The notes under the pieces are model-generated. The model saw only the letters and a program-made list of their open reading frames with translations, searched no databases and had not been told where the DNA came from. The position numbers and the translations under genes were made by a program. Positions 1-12,373 of a stretch of 64,000 nucleotides of DNA are shown here, one piece after another. Numbering within the stretch: the stretch's first letter is position 1; each line of letters starts with the position of its first letter. The DNA comes from Stenopsyche tienmushanensis (lineage: Eukaryota; Arthropoda; Insecta; Trichoptera; Stenopsychidae), in assembly GCA_008973525.1 (NCBI GenBank), contig WACJ01000294.1, positions 1-64,000 of the forward strand, in the 5' to 3' direction.

Positions 1-400
1 GAGACAAAACAATTTGAATTTATTATTGCTTAAATTTTCTGAGCCAGATAATCATAATAAACATATTTTAAGACAATTGTAATAAAATAATCGTTCATTA
101 ATAATGGTTCTGTGCTCATAAAATTTAATTACAATTCTCTTGCGTCAATTAATTTATTGATTGTATAATTATAATCGAAATTGTGGATAATATTGTAAGT
201 GGATCTTAGAAAGATTTAAATCAATCTCATTTTGTTGAAGTTCCTAAATCTAAATCATTATATTATAATTAATTACAGAACAATATATTAAGTCTATCGA
301 TAAGTCTGTTTGAACTTAGTTAGTGTCCAGACACGGTGAAGGCACATACATGCCATAAATTAAATTTATGGTGAAGTGGTAAAGGCATTAAATCGGGTAA
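1..400. other. AT-rich sequence, nothing assigned
   Basis: Very AT-rich sequence with no supported gene. A short segment around 305-340 (core GTGTCCAGACAC) resembles one at 27,750-27,780. It could be a transposon terminus just upstream of the decayed ORF that follows, but that is inference. Confidence 0.4.
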
Positions 401-407
401 TTGATGT

Positions 408-1140
408 TTGAAAGACGTCCCGAAGAACTGGAAAATCCCTAAATTTGATGACGATGTATTTGAAAGCAATAGTGGAAACAGATACTCGATTAAGCATCAA
501 AGAACTATCAAGAAAGAGGATGTATTTACCGAGATTGACAGCTCAAGATCACAAAATATCTTAATAATAGAACGAAAGGTGGAGAAGTTCGAGAAATTAA
601 ATAAAAGACATTATCATGGGAATCCGACTGGAGTCAAAAGCTAGTGCAAATGGCAGAAAACCATTGCTTTAAAAAAGATTCAAAACTTGAAGACCTGACT
701 CCATTTCTTGGCCAAGGAATAAAAAAGCATCTCTTACCAATTTATAAAGATTTGTCCAGCGATGAACTACTTCAAAGATGTTTGAGTGGCCTTACCCAAA
801 ATGCTAATGAATGTTTTAACTCTACGGTTTGGCGACTGGCTCCAAAGAACCTGCATTCTGGTGTAAAAATCATTGAAATATTAACATACACTGATGCTGG
901 AATATTTAATAACGAGTAGAGCTTCATTTTGAAGATGATGAATACATTAAATATACTTATTGGCACCTGCTGTAAAGTCTTTGCTGAAAATACCAATGAA
1001 GCGCGGGTAACGAGGTAGAACCGTAAGAGTCTTTCTGAGACAAAAGCAGCTCGTATAGTCTGAAAACAACAGTTATTTGAAGATAATTAACTTTTTGAGA
1101 AAGCTGAAGATCTATTATACGCATCTGGAATCATTGGTTG
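408..1140 (+). pseudogene. Decayed transposon ORF with RCLSGLTQNANECFN block
   Basis: A plus-strand coding remnant in two frames. The first piece (408-644) is out of frame with a longer piece from 644 that reads past an in-frame TAG at 917 to about 1,140, through four more stops. The second piece contains IYKDLSSDELLQRCLSG followed by LTQNANECFNSTVW and then a LAPKNLH segment. From memory, a similar block (cysteine, then G-x-TQN-x-NE-x-FN and a W-x-x-x-PK) recurs in long uncharacterised transposon-encoded ORFs of arthropods. After the TAG the frame continues with a basic, lysine/arginine-rich stretch and ends in EKAEDLLYASGI, which fits the tail of the same protein family. I cannot name the superfamily. 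It is clearly non-functional. Confidence 0.55.
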
Positions 1141-1159
1141 ATCGTTTTTTTTTTTTTAA

Positions 1160-1335
1160 ATCCTTATGACGTCCATCAAAGCATGAATCTTTGATGTGTC
1201 ATATCCGATAACGGATATAGGGTGATCTCCATAGGAGATCTTACTTGGGAGATGATTTTAATGTGGTGGTTTCCCGTTGCCTTCCACACGTGGTAAAGTA
1301 AGGATAGGATTATTTGGAAAGGTAGGAGAGGAGAG
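1160..1335. repeat. Dispersed repeat J, copy 1
   Basis: Shares an ordered set of blocks with 12,985-13,105: a CATATCCG-TTATCGG type block (in this copy CATATCCGATAACGG), a GATC block, then a phrase close to GATTTCCYRTTGCCTTCC, then GGTTAAAGTAAGATAAGGTTA-like sequence. A much weaker third match lies near 49,800-49,930. No terminal repeats or coding potential were seen, so the class is unknown. Confidence 0.5.
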
Positions 1336-1456
1336 AATCTATGAGTGAGTAGCGAAATTATCATTATATATATATAAATAATTTAATTATTGTTGCAAAT
1401 TCAATTACTCACTCATGGGCGTCCCTGCACGACTTTATTAATCGCCTCAGAATTTA

Positions 1457-1835
1457 CTTTTTCTAATCCAGGAAATCAGGTAAACCTGGATCGAGACGAT
1501 CGATCATAAAATTGATAGTTTGGTCGCATTGAAACTTTAAACGAGATTATCTCGAAACTGCATTTTCAAAATGTTCGCTAGTTGTAACTTAAAAAGTTGT
1601 TGATCGATCTGACTGAAATTTTGGGATGTTTCTCACTATAATATTATTTAGTCAACTATTTGAAGTATTAAACAAGAAGAATTTTTCAAAAAAGGTATTG
1701 AAAAGCTCGAAAACCTGTAGGAAATATCAGGTAGTTTTGTTAGATTTTGTAAATAAAAATGAAATAGTTGGTTCTTTTTTAGATCCAGGAAATCAGAGTA
1801 TATTTGGATCGAAACGATCAATTGTAAATATTAAT
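1457..1835 (+). repeat. Two direct repeats about 310 bp apart
   Basis: Positions 1,457-1,525 and 1,770-1,835 each contain TCCAGGAAATCAG, then a TGGATCGAGACGATC-like block and a similar A/T-rich continuation. They look like two diverged copies of one short unit, either a local duplication or two arms of a longer repeat. Confidence 0.5.
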
Positions 1836-1839
1836 ACGT

Positions 1840-4690
1840 CTTTGTTCGTCCATATTTGTTTGGTATTATGATTTTTTCCCATAATCTGGATTTAAATGCA
1901 AATAAAGCTCATTGCAAAACGGCAAACATACGATGGATTATTATCATCTTCTATTGCATGCAAAAATAGCAGTCATTACAATCAAATTTTTCTACATTGA
2001 TATTCATTATTTATATAACATTTTCGATACACTCTCGATCACTATAATGCTATGCAATCGATCCGAAGATATTTTTATGGCCGGCGTAGTTTCGTAAAGT
2101 ACGAATAAATGCTACGTACAGTTACAAATGGCCCGTAAGAGCATATAGCACATTGGTAAACAGAATCGGGTTAATAGCGAACTATAATAATTAAATTTGT
2201 TCTTAAAAATACAATTGCAAATTATCCGTGCTCTTTTTATCGAGGCTAAACAATTTCGTGCTCTCCTAAACGTTTTTTGTTTCTTTGTATGTCGCAATGG
2301 CTGCACTCAACGGTCAATCGGCTGTTTCCTTTCCGTTTTAATTATTTTCATATCGATAATGCCGAAAAGTGGTCAAACGCACCGACTCGCCCATTGTTTT
2401 CTTGCCAATTTGCCACAATCAGTCATTGGATTCGAGCCGGTGGGTGTTGAATTGTGCATTCTTCGATGGGCGAATTTAGTTCTTGCCTGAACCTATTAAC
2501 CTTGTACGTGTTCTATACGAGAAAGAATTTCTCGCAGTCTCGTAAAAAATGAATATTAGCATATTTTAACAAATGCTTCATTATCACTGGAATCCGTTGT
2601 GGCGTATGAATAGCCTTTTCGTGAAGCTTTTAACCTTTTGCAGACTGATTTGTTATGAGCACATTGCAGCAAGGGTGTGCCAATATTTTATGATATGCCA
2701 AACAATTAAGTGTGACCCACTTCAGTATGCACTTTATTAAAACTACATTGCAAAAATGAATTTGCCTGCAATTGATTTCGATCCATTTAATTTTAATTTA
2801 TGACTGAACGACAGCTATTGATGAGAACCTTTAATATTATAGACCAAGTGTTGACATATTGGGCTATTATCGTAATAGGTTTTGGGATCAAATATAACCT
2901 GCTGTATATTATTTAACCATACTATGTAAAAATTGAATTCTAAATGCATTATGAGTTGTTCTTTGATTTTAACCCTTTGGCATCGTGGGAATTTCGCAAA
3001 CTATTCCGAAAAAAGCGATGTTTTTGTTTGAAAGAAATCGATCAATGTATTCCCTTTCAATAAATACAACCTTTTCCTATCTATTTAATATTTTTTTAAA
3101 TTCCGGAAGATTAAATTCAATGAATGTTGACATTAAATATTTTCGATTCCTCATGCAATTTCGAGTAAATTGTTTTGTTGTTGTCACAATCAATGGTTAA
3201 AAAGTAAGTATGAAAAAAACGGCATTTTTAACCGGACAATCTAATATTTTACATGGTAAACAAAAAATGTATGAAAAGCAGTAAAATATTGTATATAAAT
3301 TTTATTATCTTGCTATGAAATTGAAATACAATAACTAGAAATATGGTTGACATTAAAAATTTAACTACATAAGAATTCTCGATTTTGCATATTTCTCGAG
3401 TAATTCTCGAAAAGAAACACTAGTATATTACATATATAATATCGATTTTTTAATTCTATCAAATATACTAAAGATTCCTTAAAGTGTTGACCCTGATTCA
3501 GAGCTTGCAATTGTTGATTTTAGGAATATTTTATGGAATTTTATTATAGACTACTTGTTCTACTATTTGTGTTTTACCCTTATTTATTACTTGCAAAAAA
3601 GGATGAATTCGTTCATTATTATTAGAATTGGGGATTTTTGCATTGTGAACCACGAAGACATCTCTCAAGGTGTCAAGAAGATTTTTCTTCCAGGAATTTT
3701 AGGAAGCATAATATATTTATCAGTTTATTTTAATAAAAGGCATTGATCCAACAATACCGCTGAGAATTAACCCTTTACACTCGAGATTCTTTTTCCTCGA
3801 CAACTCGAAACGTTCCGCAGTACCTTTGGCGAATTTCTTACTCCTAATTTAAAATCATTAAACGCACAAATTAACGTATAAAACTTTTATATTTCAACAT
3901 TTTATATATATTTACACCCTTATGAATATAACTTCTTAAATATTAGTCTGTGTAATTTTGCTGTGTGTGATATTTCATAAAAAATTGCCAAGATGCATGT
4001 CCGACTTTTCGGGGCAAGTATTACGATAATATGATGTTTTTTGCCGGCTCTGTTTATTTGGAATCAGAGTTTGCAATCCTTCTTAACTCCCGTTCAATGC
4101 TCAATAGGGATCAAAAATTTAGTAGTCTTTCTGCCACGACTTTTCAAACTAGTGCTGAACATGCAGTCTAGTTCGTGGTTACAGACTAATTTCAGATAAG
4201 AAAATTTAAATCGAAAATTTATCTATTTGAAGGGGTGTCATAGTACACTTCATAAGATTATACAGAAGAGCATAGATACCCGATTTAAAGAAACTAAACA
4301 TAAATAGTTAATGCCGTGCATCGCGTTTTTGCATCAAACCGAGTGGTGAGTGAGAGTCACCTCTTGAATGCAAACGGTTAAGATAATTTAGACAAAAAAC
4401 TTGAATTTCGAAAAAACATAGAAATGTATTTAGAAGAACTGAATGCAAATCTTTATTAAACAACAATAAAGTTTTAAAAAAATATATTTTGTCAGTGAAC
4501 ATTAATTTTCAATAATAGACGATACATATATAACAGCAAATACATTCATATCGTATATGATTCGTGACAATTATTGCAAATCCTATATTTTTTTGGTTTT
4601 TTCTGTAGCAAAACATTGGAAGAACTAAAAGATGGCAAAAAATTAGAATAATGGGGAGTAAAAAATGGGGTTTGTATAAAGTTGAAGCGA
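1840..4690. other. Unassigned AT-rich DNA
   Basis: No ORF longer than about 100 codons, no recognisable protein motif and no clear terminal inverted repeats. Several TTAACCC-type strings occur (about 2,973 and 3,768), which could be remnants of TTAA-targeting elements, but no partner ends were found. Confidence 0.4.
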
Positions 4691-4696
4691 TGAAAC

Positions 4697-5124
4697 CAGG
4701 GCTTCGAACCGTTATTTTTTCATTTCGGTTTTCGTTCTGGTTCAGTAACGCTTTTCGTTCCGGGGAATATAATGATTTTTTCGGTTTTCGGTTCGTCTCC
4801 GGGTAATTCATTTTTTGATCTTTTTAAATATTTTATTTGCATTGAAATTTATTTTCTAGCATAATTTAGAATTCTTTAACTATTGACGATTCGTTAGTTT
4901 TTGCTTCAACATAGAGGTTATGAATTTGCAATTTACTTATAGAATTTTTTTCTTGAAAATATCTAGAATTTTAGAGCTATATATGTAGACTGCAAATATA
5001 ATAAAAATTATCTGAAGGAACACAAAAATCAACATTCCAAAATAACTTTCGTGTGGGATTTGTAGGCAAAAATAACGGTATTACTGATTATCGGTTTTCG
5101 GTTCAGTTGCTCTACGAATCCCTG
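4697..5124. mobile_element. Non-autonomous hAT-type MITE
   Basis: A 428-bp element. The left end reads CAGGGCTTCGAACCG and the right end, reverse-complemented, reads CAGGGATTCGTAGAG. Both ends carry subterminal CGGTTTTCGGTTC motifs. The flanking 8 bases are GATGAAAC (4,689-4,696) and GATGAAGT (5,125-5,132), matching at 6 of 8 positions, as expected of an old hAT target duplication. There is no transposase inside. The CAGGG terminus, 8-bp duplication size and repeated subterminal motifs fit the hAT superfamily. Confidence 0.65.
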
Positions 5125-5269
5125 GATGAAGTGCATCAATTTGTGCGATAGATATTAGCCCTTGTTTCCGTTTTTTTGCTGTTGTTTATAGACAAGGTCG
5201 ATTTTATATTTTGTTGTAAACTTAATTTGAAAATCGATTAGTGTTTATGTGTCTTGTAATGTTTGAATA

Positions 5270-6230
5270 GTTTATTGCCACAAAATAATACATAAAAAAA
5301 TATTGTACGTTTCTGATATGATTGACGTTAATAGCACTATCACGTATTGGCCGCCGTTGAAAACTCTACTAATTAACTTTGTCATTTCTGCAGTCCAGCG
5401 AGTGGACAAGACACGATGCGGTCCTCGAGCACGTACCGACTTTTTTGTCATTCGAAAGTTGTAATTATAACATGCAGACAATTGAATAATTTGTGAGGTG
5501 GGGTCATGGGTCGCTCGAAACTGGAGCGATACCACATGTGGCCCACAGCCGTTTTCGTAACCATCTATCTGCACGGTGGCAAATGACAATGAGATGGATA
5601 TGCTGACCGAAACTGAAGGTCGCCTGGTACCAAAGGCGTGGTCACTTTGCCGTTCGACGGCGACCTATCGATTTGCTGATATCGGGTCATTTGGGCCCGT
5701 TCTACGATACCGGGCCTAGGTGGTCTACATTGCATGGATCAGGTCGTTTCCTGGCTGCCGGTACATGCCCAGCATTTTTAGAATATCGGCGGCAATCAAA
5801 AATGCTATTGTTTCATAATGATCGTGATTAAATCGGCCGATCTAAAAATAAGCAGTGTTAGGCATGTCTTAGCGACCTTCGTTCCGATAAAATGGTGTCT
5901 ATGAAGGGTAGCAAGTTTATAAACTAGCCGCAATAAAGCCGCGTACGACGGCATTATTGTTTTTCTATTAAGCGCAAAAACATGCTTACATTTTATGATT
6001 TATTTAATATTTATTGAGAGTAAAATCATTAACATCATCGCAGTGCAGCCCCCTGTAGATATCAAAGGTTAAATTCATCTGGTCTGTATCATACATTAAC
6101 GTCCTTCTTGGTTCGATATTGAAGGTAACATGACCTCTGAGTCTCATTTAGAAGGCTTACTCAGCGGATTATCTGGGGGAATATACTGAAGGGCGCTTTT
6201 GTAACGTCTCAATAGGGAGTGTAGGGTATT
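5270..6230. other. GC-richer unique island, unassigned
   Basis: Between about 5,340 and 5,960 the sequence is less AT-rich than its surroundings, with many CpG steps. Short frames are open on both strands (105 codons on the minus strand, 5,272-5,589), but none shows a motif I recognise and no convincing splice-site pair frames them. It could hold an exon or a regulatory element of a host gene. Confidence 0.3.
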
Positions 6231-6389
6231 CATAAAGACAGCGCAGTAGAACTGGGAATGAAAGTATTCCGGATAATCGAAGACTTACACAAATAATAAA
6301 TCTTTTTTTTAATAAAAAAATCAATGATTGATTTTGGCTTTAAGTAAGCTCTTCTTTTAGAAGCTGCTAAATCGCGAATACTCTTAAGA

Positions 6390-7085
6390 TATATACGTTG
6401 TTCTGAATTTATTGATGATTTTGACACTGCAAAAGTAAGTTTATTACTATCACTCCATGTCCAAAGTATCCTTAAGGCTGTTTTTGGTCTTTCCTACAGT
6501 TCTGATTTTGAGTCCCCACATGTTGTGAGAGTAAGGTCATCAGCGGGAATACCAGGTCAAGGGCATCATCACGCAGGATGTTCCAGAGCATGGGCTCCAG
6601 AACAGATCCCTGTGGACATCCCATCGTCAGAGAGCGAGTGATAAGCTCACCTCCAACCGATGCAAAAACAATCCTATTGTCAAAGTAGCTTCGTATTAAT
6701 TCAATTATGTTATTAGGGATCTTGTATTTACTCTGCGATAATCATTGCCCATCAGGCATTGTCAAAAGCTCCCGAGAAATCCAACAGAAGTGCAATCGCG
6801 TTTGGTGGTTGTTTCTGTGATAGATAGCACACTAGAGATGGCTTCAATGGTAGACTTCCCAGGTCTGAAGCCAAACTGTTTTCTGAATAGTGGACAGTCT
6901 CCCTCAAGTGCAGTATTCATCCTATACGCTATAGTTTTCTTCAGGAGTTTTTCTAGCGTGAGAAGAAATACTATGATCCAATACGCTTTTGGGAATGAAT
7001 GTGTTTGCTGAAGGTATGTCAGCAGAAAGCTTTTCCCCATGAATTTAAAGTTCCCTGATATTATATCATCCTTTGAATTTTTCAA
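6390..7085 (-). pseudogene. R1-like non-LTR retrotransposon reverse transcriptase fragment
   Basis: Minus-strand remnant of a reverse transcriptase domain. In order: a LEKLLKKTIAYRMN segment and QFGFRPGKSTIEAI (the finger block) in one frame; after a frameshift near 6,790-6,800, LLLDFSGAFDNA (motif A, catalytic Asp present) followed at once by a stop; then MGCPQGSVLEPMLWN (motif B) in another frame; then GIPADDLTL where motif C (YADD) belongs, with the Tyr replaced by Pro; and finally NKLTFAVSK. The order matches the RT core of R1/Jockey-group elements, and the GCPQGSVL..LWN form of motif B points to the R1 clade. The endonuclease, ORF1 and 3' end were not found. It is a 5'-truncated, frameshifted dead copy. 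Confidence 0.85.
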
Positions 7086-7089
7086 GCCA

Positions 7090-9780
7090 ACCCGAACTTG
7101 CTTTTAAGATGGAATCTCCATTTAATTTTGTATTGAAAAATATTTCTTTTTTACACAGCAATCGACTAGATATTGGCTGTCCACTTAATCGTTTTTGTAT
7201 GAACCACATAAAAATATACTTTTCAACTTTTGTTATTAATCAATTTCAGTAATATGCCTGAGCTTTAAATTTGTTTAAGTGTTATTAATAAACAACATCG
7301 AGGTCAAAAATGGTTGGAAAACAGTCAAGCAATTGCATGTTGTTCTTATTTGACCAGAGAATGAAGGGAAACGAAAGCATCAAAAAATTCTACATGGAGA
7401 TGTTCCTAGAATAGGAAGGCTGTTTTAATTGAATGATAATGTACTAACGTCATTACTAGAATCTGTTCCAAAGTTCCTTCAAAAGTTCAGAGAGCATCTC
7501 AATTTGACAAAGAATTTGGGCTGTTCACAAAATGTCGCTAACCGCATTAGAGCAAGATCAGATGGATCCGCTTTTGCAGTGGATTTTTAAATGATTTAAA
7601 TAATAGTAAGTAAGTGACCTATTCTTACCATTAAATCAAAATTGACGACTATAAAGGTCCTTCTCTGTTTATGGTGGGATATCGGCAAAGCAATTAATTT
7701 TGAATTGTTCGAACTTAATCATCAAATGTAAGGGTATTTATATAGAATAATGACGTGATCGTTGTATATGAAATCTATATATAATATGTCAGTCCCATTT
7801 CCACGTCGATCAAATTGCTTCAAATAAAAAATGTAACGCAAAAACGTTATTGATTCGATAGCCAGATTTTCCACGAAAGACTAACATCCTGATTTGTTTC
7901 AATTCTCACAGATCCGGGGTTAATTCCGGGTTCAAATTCACGCCCATACTCGGTAATTATTGAGATAATCGAGCGATCGATATCGTAAAAGTCATAAACA
8001 TCCACAGCCGACGTTCGATCCATTTATATAACAGCACCATGGGTAGGACTCGTGTGCCATAAATTTTTCGCAATTTGTCACGCGCTTGCAAAAATAGACT
8101 CGCATTTATTCATACAAAGTGTCATAATTATGTGTTTTACTGTCGAAAAAATTGTGTTTGTTTAAGCCGTTTTTTTGTGATGCAAAAAACGAAAATTATC
8201 GCCAATATTAGAAGGCTATAAATTATTGCTCAATATCCGTGCGATTTAATAGCTCAGTGTAAAAAGCACTGATTAATGGACCGACTTGTTGCCATGCGAA
8301 TTGAGATCGATTAACATTATTATTCGATCTTGTATTCAAAATAATATGTGTTAGTATATAACGACTACACTTAGTTTGTTAAGATAACTCTTAACAAAGT
8401 CTAGCGATGAAAATGTGATGTTTTATGGATTTCCCTTTAAATCAAACGCAATATTTATAATAAGAGAAATAGATTTTTGTAGCTTAGAAGTATATAAGAT
8501 TTTTAAACTTAAACAAATGGAATGAAGATTGTGCCCTAAATATGATTTTGTCTTCATATTGATGGGATTAACACTTTTAAAAAATCGTATTCAAATCATC
8601 GACTATCGCATGTTGTACGTCTCGTAATACAATATCTTTAAAACGTACTTCAACATTCAACAATCATTCCAATGCATATAGAAATGCACACTAGAATGCT
8701 GTTGGCGTCTTTGAGGACATTTAGAAACTCTTCCTTCGAGACAATCGTCGCCAAGAAAGGAATTCAACGAATAATTTTACTTGGAAATCTCATGATTTGC
8801 GGAGTGGGTCGATCACGATATCAAAAGCTTAATTCTATCTATTTTGCTGAAAAAATATGTAATCATCCTGGATAGTATTATTTATTACATTACATATAAA
8901 TTTCCTTAAAAACAAATTCATAAAATCAATAGATGTATTACTCAACAAATTTGCTCGACTAATAGACTTAAATAATAGTGAAGAACACTTAGAATTTATT
9001 ATCATATTACATTGGAAGACGACACGATGAATGGATCTAATGCTGTGGAATTTATGGTTTACAAAGAGCATATTGTTTTCCAAAAACCATTTAGATTTCA
9101 TATTTCAAATGATGCATATCCATAATTAAAAAAGGTTTAAATTGTTGATAAGTTTCTTAATGATTAAATGAAGCCATAAGAGGTGTAAAAATAAATTTTA
9201 GCTAAAGCTTTTAAATCAGAAATATTGATAATGGATCAATTATTTATAAGTACAAGGAATCAAATTTCGATGATTATGGCAAACTCAAATCATGACCTGA
9301 GTAAGTCCTCTATGCTTCATGATCAATCAACGCTCCAAATTTTTGATGGATTTACTTTTCAATTAATTATTGTGAGTATTTTCCCATATTATTCAAATAC
9401 AGATTATGAAAATAGTATTTCTTCGTACCAATACATTTGGGAGATTAAAGTATTTTATGGAGATCACCTGCATTCTATAACACAAAAGTTCCCAAAATGC
9501 TTCCTATTTCCTAAGGATCTTCATAATCACTGAAAGTAAATTATGGCAAATTAAAATTAATTTGGGGGTGCAACAAGGCGTACGTACAATGTTTAATTTA
9601 AAGCAAAATAATTCCAATCCATTTTCATTCATATTAAATTGAAATAAATATCAATAGGAATATTTATAGCGAGCTTTAAAACTAAGTATACCAAATATAT
9701 TATAGTATAACATCTGCACTTATTGCAAAACTTTTTTCATACAAACAACACTTGGGAGAGGACGATACTGTCAGTTTCCA
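7090..9780. other. Unassigned AT-rich DNA with small ORFs
   Basis: No repeat shared with the rest of the window and no family motif. A short plus-strand frame (about 7,432-7,590) stays open for 50-odd codons and looks compositionally protein-like, ending in a run of Ala/Phe/Val/Asp residues before TAA. A 102-codon frame lies at 9,225-9,533. Neither resembles anything I can name, and neither has good flanking splice sites. Confidence 0.3.
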
Positions 9781-9789
9781 AATCATGAT

Positions 9790-9987
9790 TTGCTCGTTTA
9801 TTGTCAATATTTAACGGCTCTTCATTTTGACCTCACTCAAATATTTGAAGACATTCACTTGGTTATCTCCAATTGGGTGTTGAATTCATACGAATACAAG
9901 AGCAATTTATTGAATGAATCTACAAATGAGGAGCTGAAACCAACGTTTGAACACACACCAACTTTATCTAGCTTGCAAGATTTGTGA
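9790..9987 (+). pseudogene. Possible hAT transposase fragment (pre-C-terminal region)
   Basis: A 65-codon plus-strand frame reading ...HFDLTQIFEDIHLVISNWV... then NEELKPTFE. The pattern F-x-x-x-F-E-D-I, a W-V-x-N segment about ten residues later, then E-E-L-K-P-x-F resembles the stretch before the dimerisation domain in ZBED5-like and related hAT transposases (RFxDI ... WVxNPF ... LKxxF). No C-terminal domain follows in any frame I checked. This is an identification by pattern from memory. It may instead be an unrelated short frame. Confidence 0.35.
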
Positions 9988-9989
9988 AG

Positions 9990-10460
9990 GTTAATCATAA
10001 TTAATTGAATCAGAGCAATTTCTCATAACAGTTTCGATTTCGTATCATCTGTTAAATATTTAGCTGCGATTTTGAACCGATAAGATTACATCGTTATAAA
10101 AGTGTTCACATAACACATCTACCCTCAAGTTCGTATGATCATTATTTTCAAATGATACCAATGTATGTACATATTTCTTAAGATCATTTGGCTCTCACAT
10201 CAGTCCTTCAGTTCCCCTCAAACAGATCATCTCCTCTCAGATTGACTTCATATTCGTACTCCCTTAACGAAAGCATTCTCATCGCCCATTGCGACAAAAC
10301 TTAGACTTCGGGTTAACGTCGGTTTGTGCGTTTATTGTAAATCAAAATCATGGCTTTCACTGAAGAACCACCGATGAAGAACACGCACTCCAAAATCCGT
10401 CAATAAAATTCCTCACTCAATACATAAAACTGGCGTCAAAAGTTGAACTCATCAAACACA
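9990..10460. other. Unassigned sequence
   Basis: Nothing supported. Relatively C/T-rich on the plus strand, with repeated CTCA motifs, but without repeat partners in the window. Confidence 0.35.
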
Positions 10461-10461
10461 A

Positions 10462-11100
10462 TCATAAAATTACAAACAATCGTTTTTTAAAAACATAATA
10501 AGAGTAAGGGGGAGCAGGAGTTTCTTCCACTTCTTTATCCTCGAGCAATTCATCGACATACTTTTGAGAAAAAGTATTAAGCAAGCCTTCTCCACCAACT
10601 TGATTTGCTAAAGTAATGTTTTCAGCTGACAATGTCGAAGTTTTTATTATTTCGCCATCTGTAACATATTCGGGCCAAACTGCATTCCAACAAGAATTTA
10701 AAATATTTATACAGTCCAAAATTTTTCCAAACTTCAGGTTTATCACATCAAAAAAATTGTATTTTTTTAGATGTGATTTTTCGAAAGTACATATCTCTAA
10801 GAATATCGTCCATAATTTTGGTGAAGAAATTCGGATTTTTTCAATGCTTTACAACTAATTCGCGAAATGCGCTCGAAGCAATCACTTTATCCAGATTGCG
10901 CCCCAACGGCTCTGAGACCGCTGCGGTCGCAGACTTGCCGAATTGCCTGCTTTTGTTTGCAAGCCAAAGGTTCCTGTCGAGGATCTTTCTTATCTTTGTT
11001 TTAGTAAAGGAGCAAATTAAGTCAAAAAATGTTAGCACAGTTTATAAAAAAAAGGCGAATAAGCAACTGGATAATAAGGGCTCAAAAAGGAAGAGCCTTG
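10462..11100 (-). pseudogene. Tigger/pogo-type transposase C-terminal remnant
   Basis: The minus frame at 10,462-10,746 reads KILDCINILNSCWNAVWPE and later KEVEETPAPPYS before a stop. In Tigger/jerky-type DDE proteins the catalytic core is followed by a helix of the form ..ILDCIxNIxxSWxxV..W..WPE and an acidic tail, which fits. The same acidic tail (EVEESPAP) is encoded on the minus strand at about 61,400-61,440 inside a TA-flanked element, which links the two. Upstream minus sequence to 11,100 is open in another frame (KSATAAVSEPLGRN...) but I saw no catalytic aspartates. It is a frameshifted C-terminal fragment. Confidence 0.6.
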
Positions 11101-11229
11101 TATGAACGTGTTTGAACCTATTTTAAGAATAATGGCCGTTGTGGTGATCACAATCGATTCAGATGCCTTAAAGCCAAAAAAGACAAAGCTGAAGGATGTT
11201 AGTAGTATGTTATCCTTTTCAACAATTTT

Positions 11230-11800
11230 TAAGTACAATTAAACCTTTTTTGTGCGGTAGATGCGTTCCGCGGAAAATCGCACAAAAAGCTATGACTTAC
11301 ATAGAAAAAGTGAAGATGCGTTCCATGGATTTAAAAAACCACATAACTTTGAAACAGCTATACAAAATATATCCAAAATCGCATAAAAAAAATTAATATA
11401 AAAATATCAGGAAAACAATAAGGCAATTTAAAAGAAGTCTTGCATCATTGGTAAAATTTTAAGGATGTCTGATATCTGGCTTCTCAAATGTCAGATATCC
11501 ACTAGAGAAATACTAATTATTTTAATTTCACACTATCATCGCTGTATGATAATTTTAGTCGGGATATTCGATATGACTCAAAATCGCTCTAGTATACCCA
11601 TTGTCAATGTCATCATTGTTCTGTGTAGATTTTCTCTTTCCAACAATATAATTCTTAATTAGTAAAGATATGACTATAGTCCTTAACTTAAAAAAAAAAT
11701 CACAAAATGTTTAAAGCGACTGTTTAAAAAAAATCAGTCAAGTCATTTTTTTTGCTTTAAGAAAAAACGCATAACTTCGAAATCGCACAATTTTTTTAAT
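11230..11800. repeat. Tigger-related repeat F, copy 1
   Basis: Blocks at 11,236-11,395, 11,571-11,715 and 11,755-11,795 recur in the same order at 30,765-30,880, 30,885-31,040 and 31,370-31,412. The first block (GATGCGTTCCATGGATTT, then CATAACTTTGAAACAGC) also matches the left arm of the TA-flanked element at 61,149. Repeated CGCATAACTTCGAAATCGCA strings look like subterminal motifs. Interpreted as a degraded non-autonomous Tigger/pogo copy. Confidence 0.6.
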
Positions 11801-12373
11801 TTATTTTAGTATTATATAAGAATGCCATAATAAATTGCAAAAATATTAATTTCATTATACGGTGTATTTACTGAGAAAATAAATTATATTCTAGACATCA
11901 AATCTAAATTTGTATTGTATTGCTATAACGGACATATCTTAAGAAGAATAGGAATTCGTGGGGGCGGCTTAATGGAAGACGACTATGGTATTGTAGAAAG
12001 AGCGATACTTTGGATAAATTGGAACGACCTTCAGCATAATTAGGGGCCCATGATGAAATTGTCCGGGGAATCTAAGTTTGATGACGATTTCTAACGTTTA
12101 AATCATAGGGTCGTGCGGCCATGTTTGCGTTTTGTCATGTCATGCCATCTGGTGTCGTCGGATCGTATTGAATTTCGGCGACATGATTTGTGAAGATTCA
12201 TAGTTTATATAGCCATCATGATAATTTTATAAGATTATATGGGTGTAGATTTCAATAAAATATTTTGGTATCCCGGATGGTTTTTATGTATTTTTATTGA
12301 GCCTGGGAAGTCGGGGTTCTCATGTCTCACGAGCCACCGTTGGGAAATCGGTGGTGGCGTTTGGCTCACCTAC

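Noticed and set aside
1160..1335. Repeat J as a tRNA-derived SINE
   Set aside because: No recognisable A/B box pair and no poly-A or simple-repeat tail; left as an unclassified repeat.
3768..3800. piggyBac-like end (TTAACCCTTT)
   Set aside because: No inverted partner or matching TTAA on the other side; the string is frequent in AT-rich insect DNA.
7860..7955. Possible tRNA gene (GGTTCAAATTC resembles a B box)
   Set aside because: No A box and no cloverleaf could be drawn upstream.
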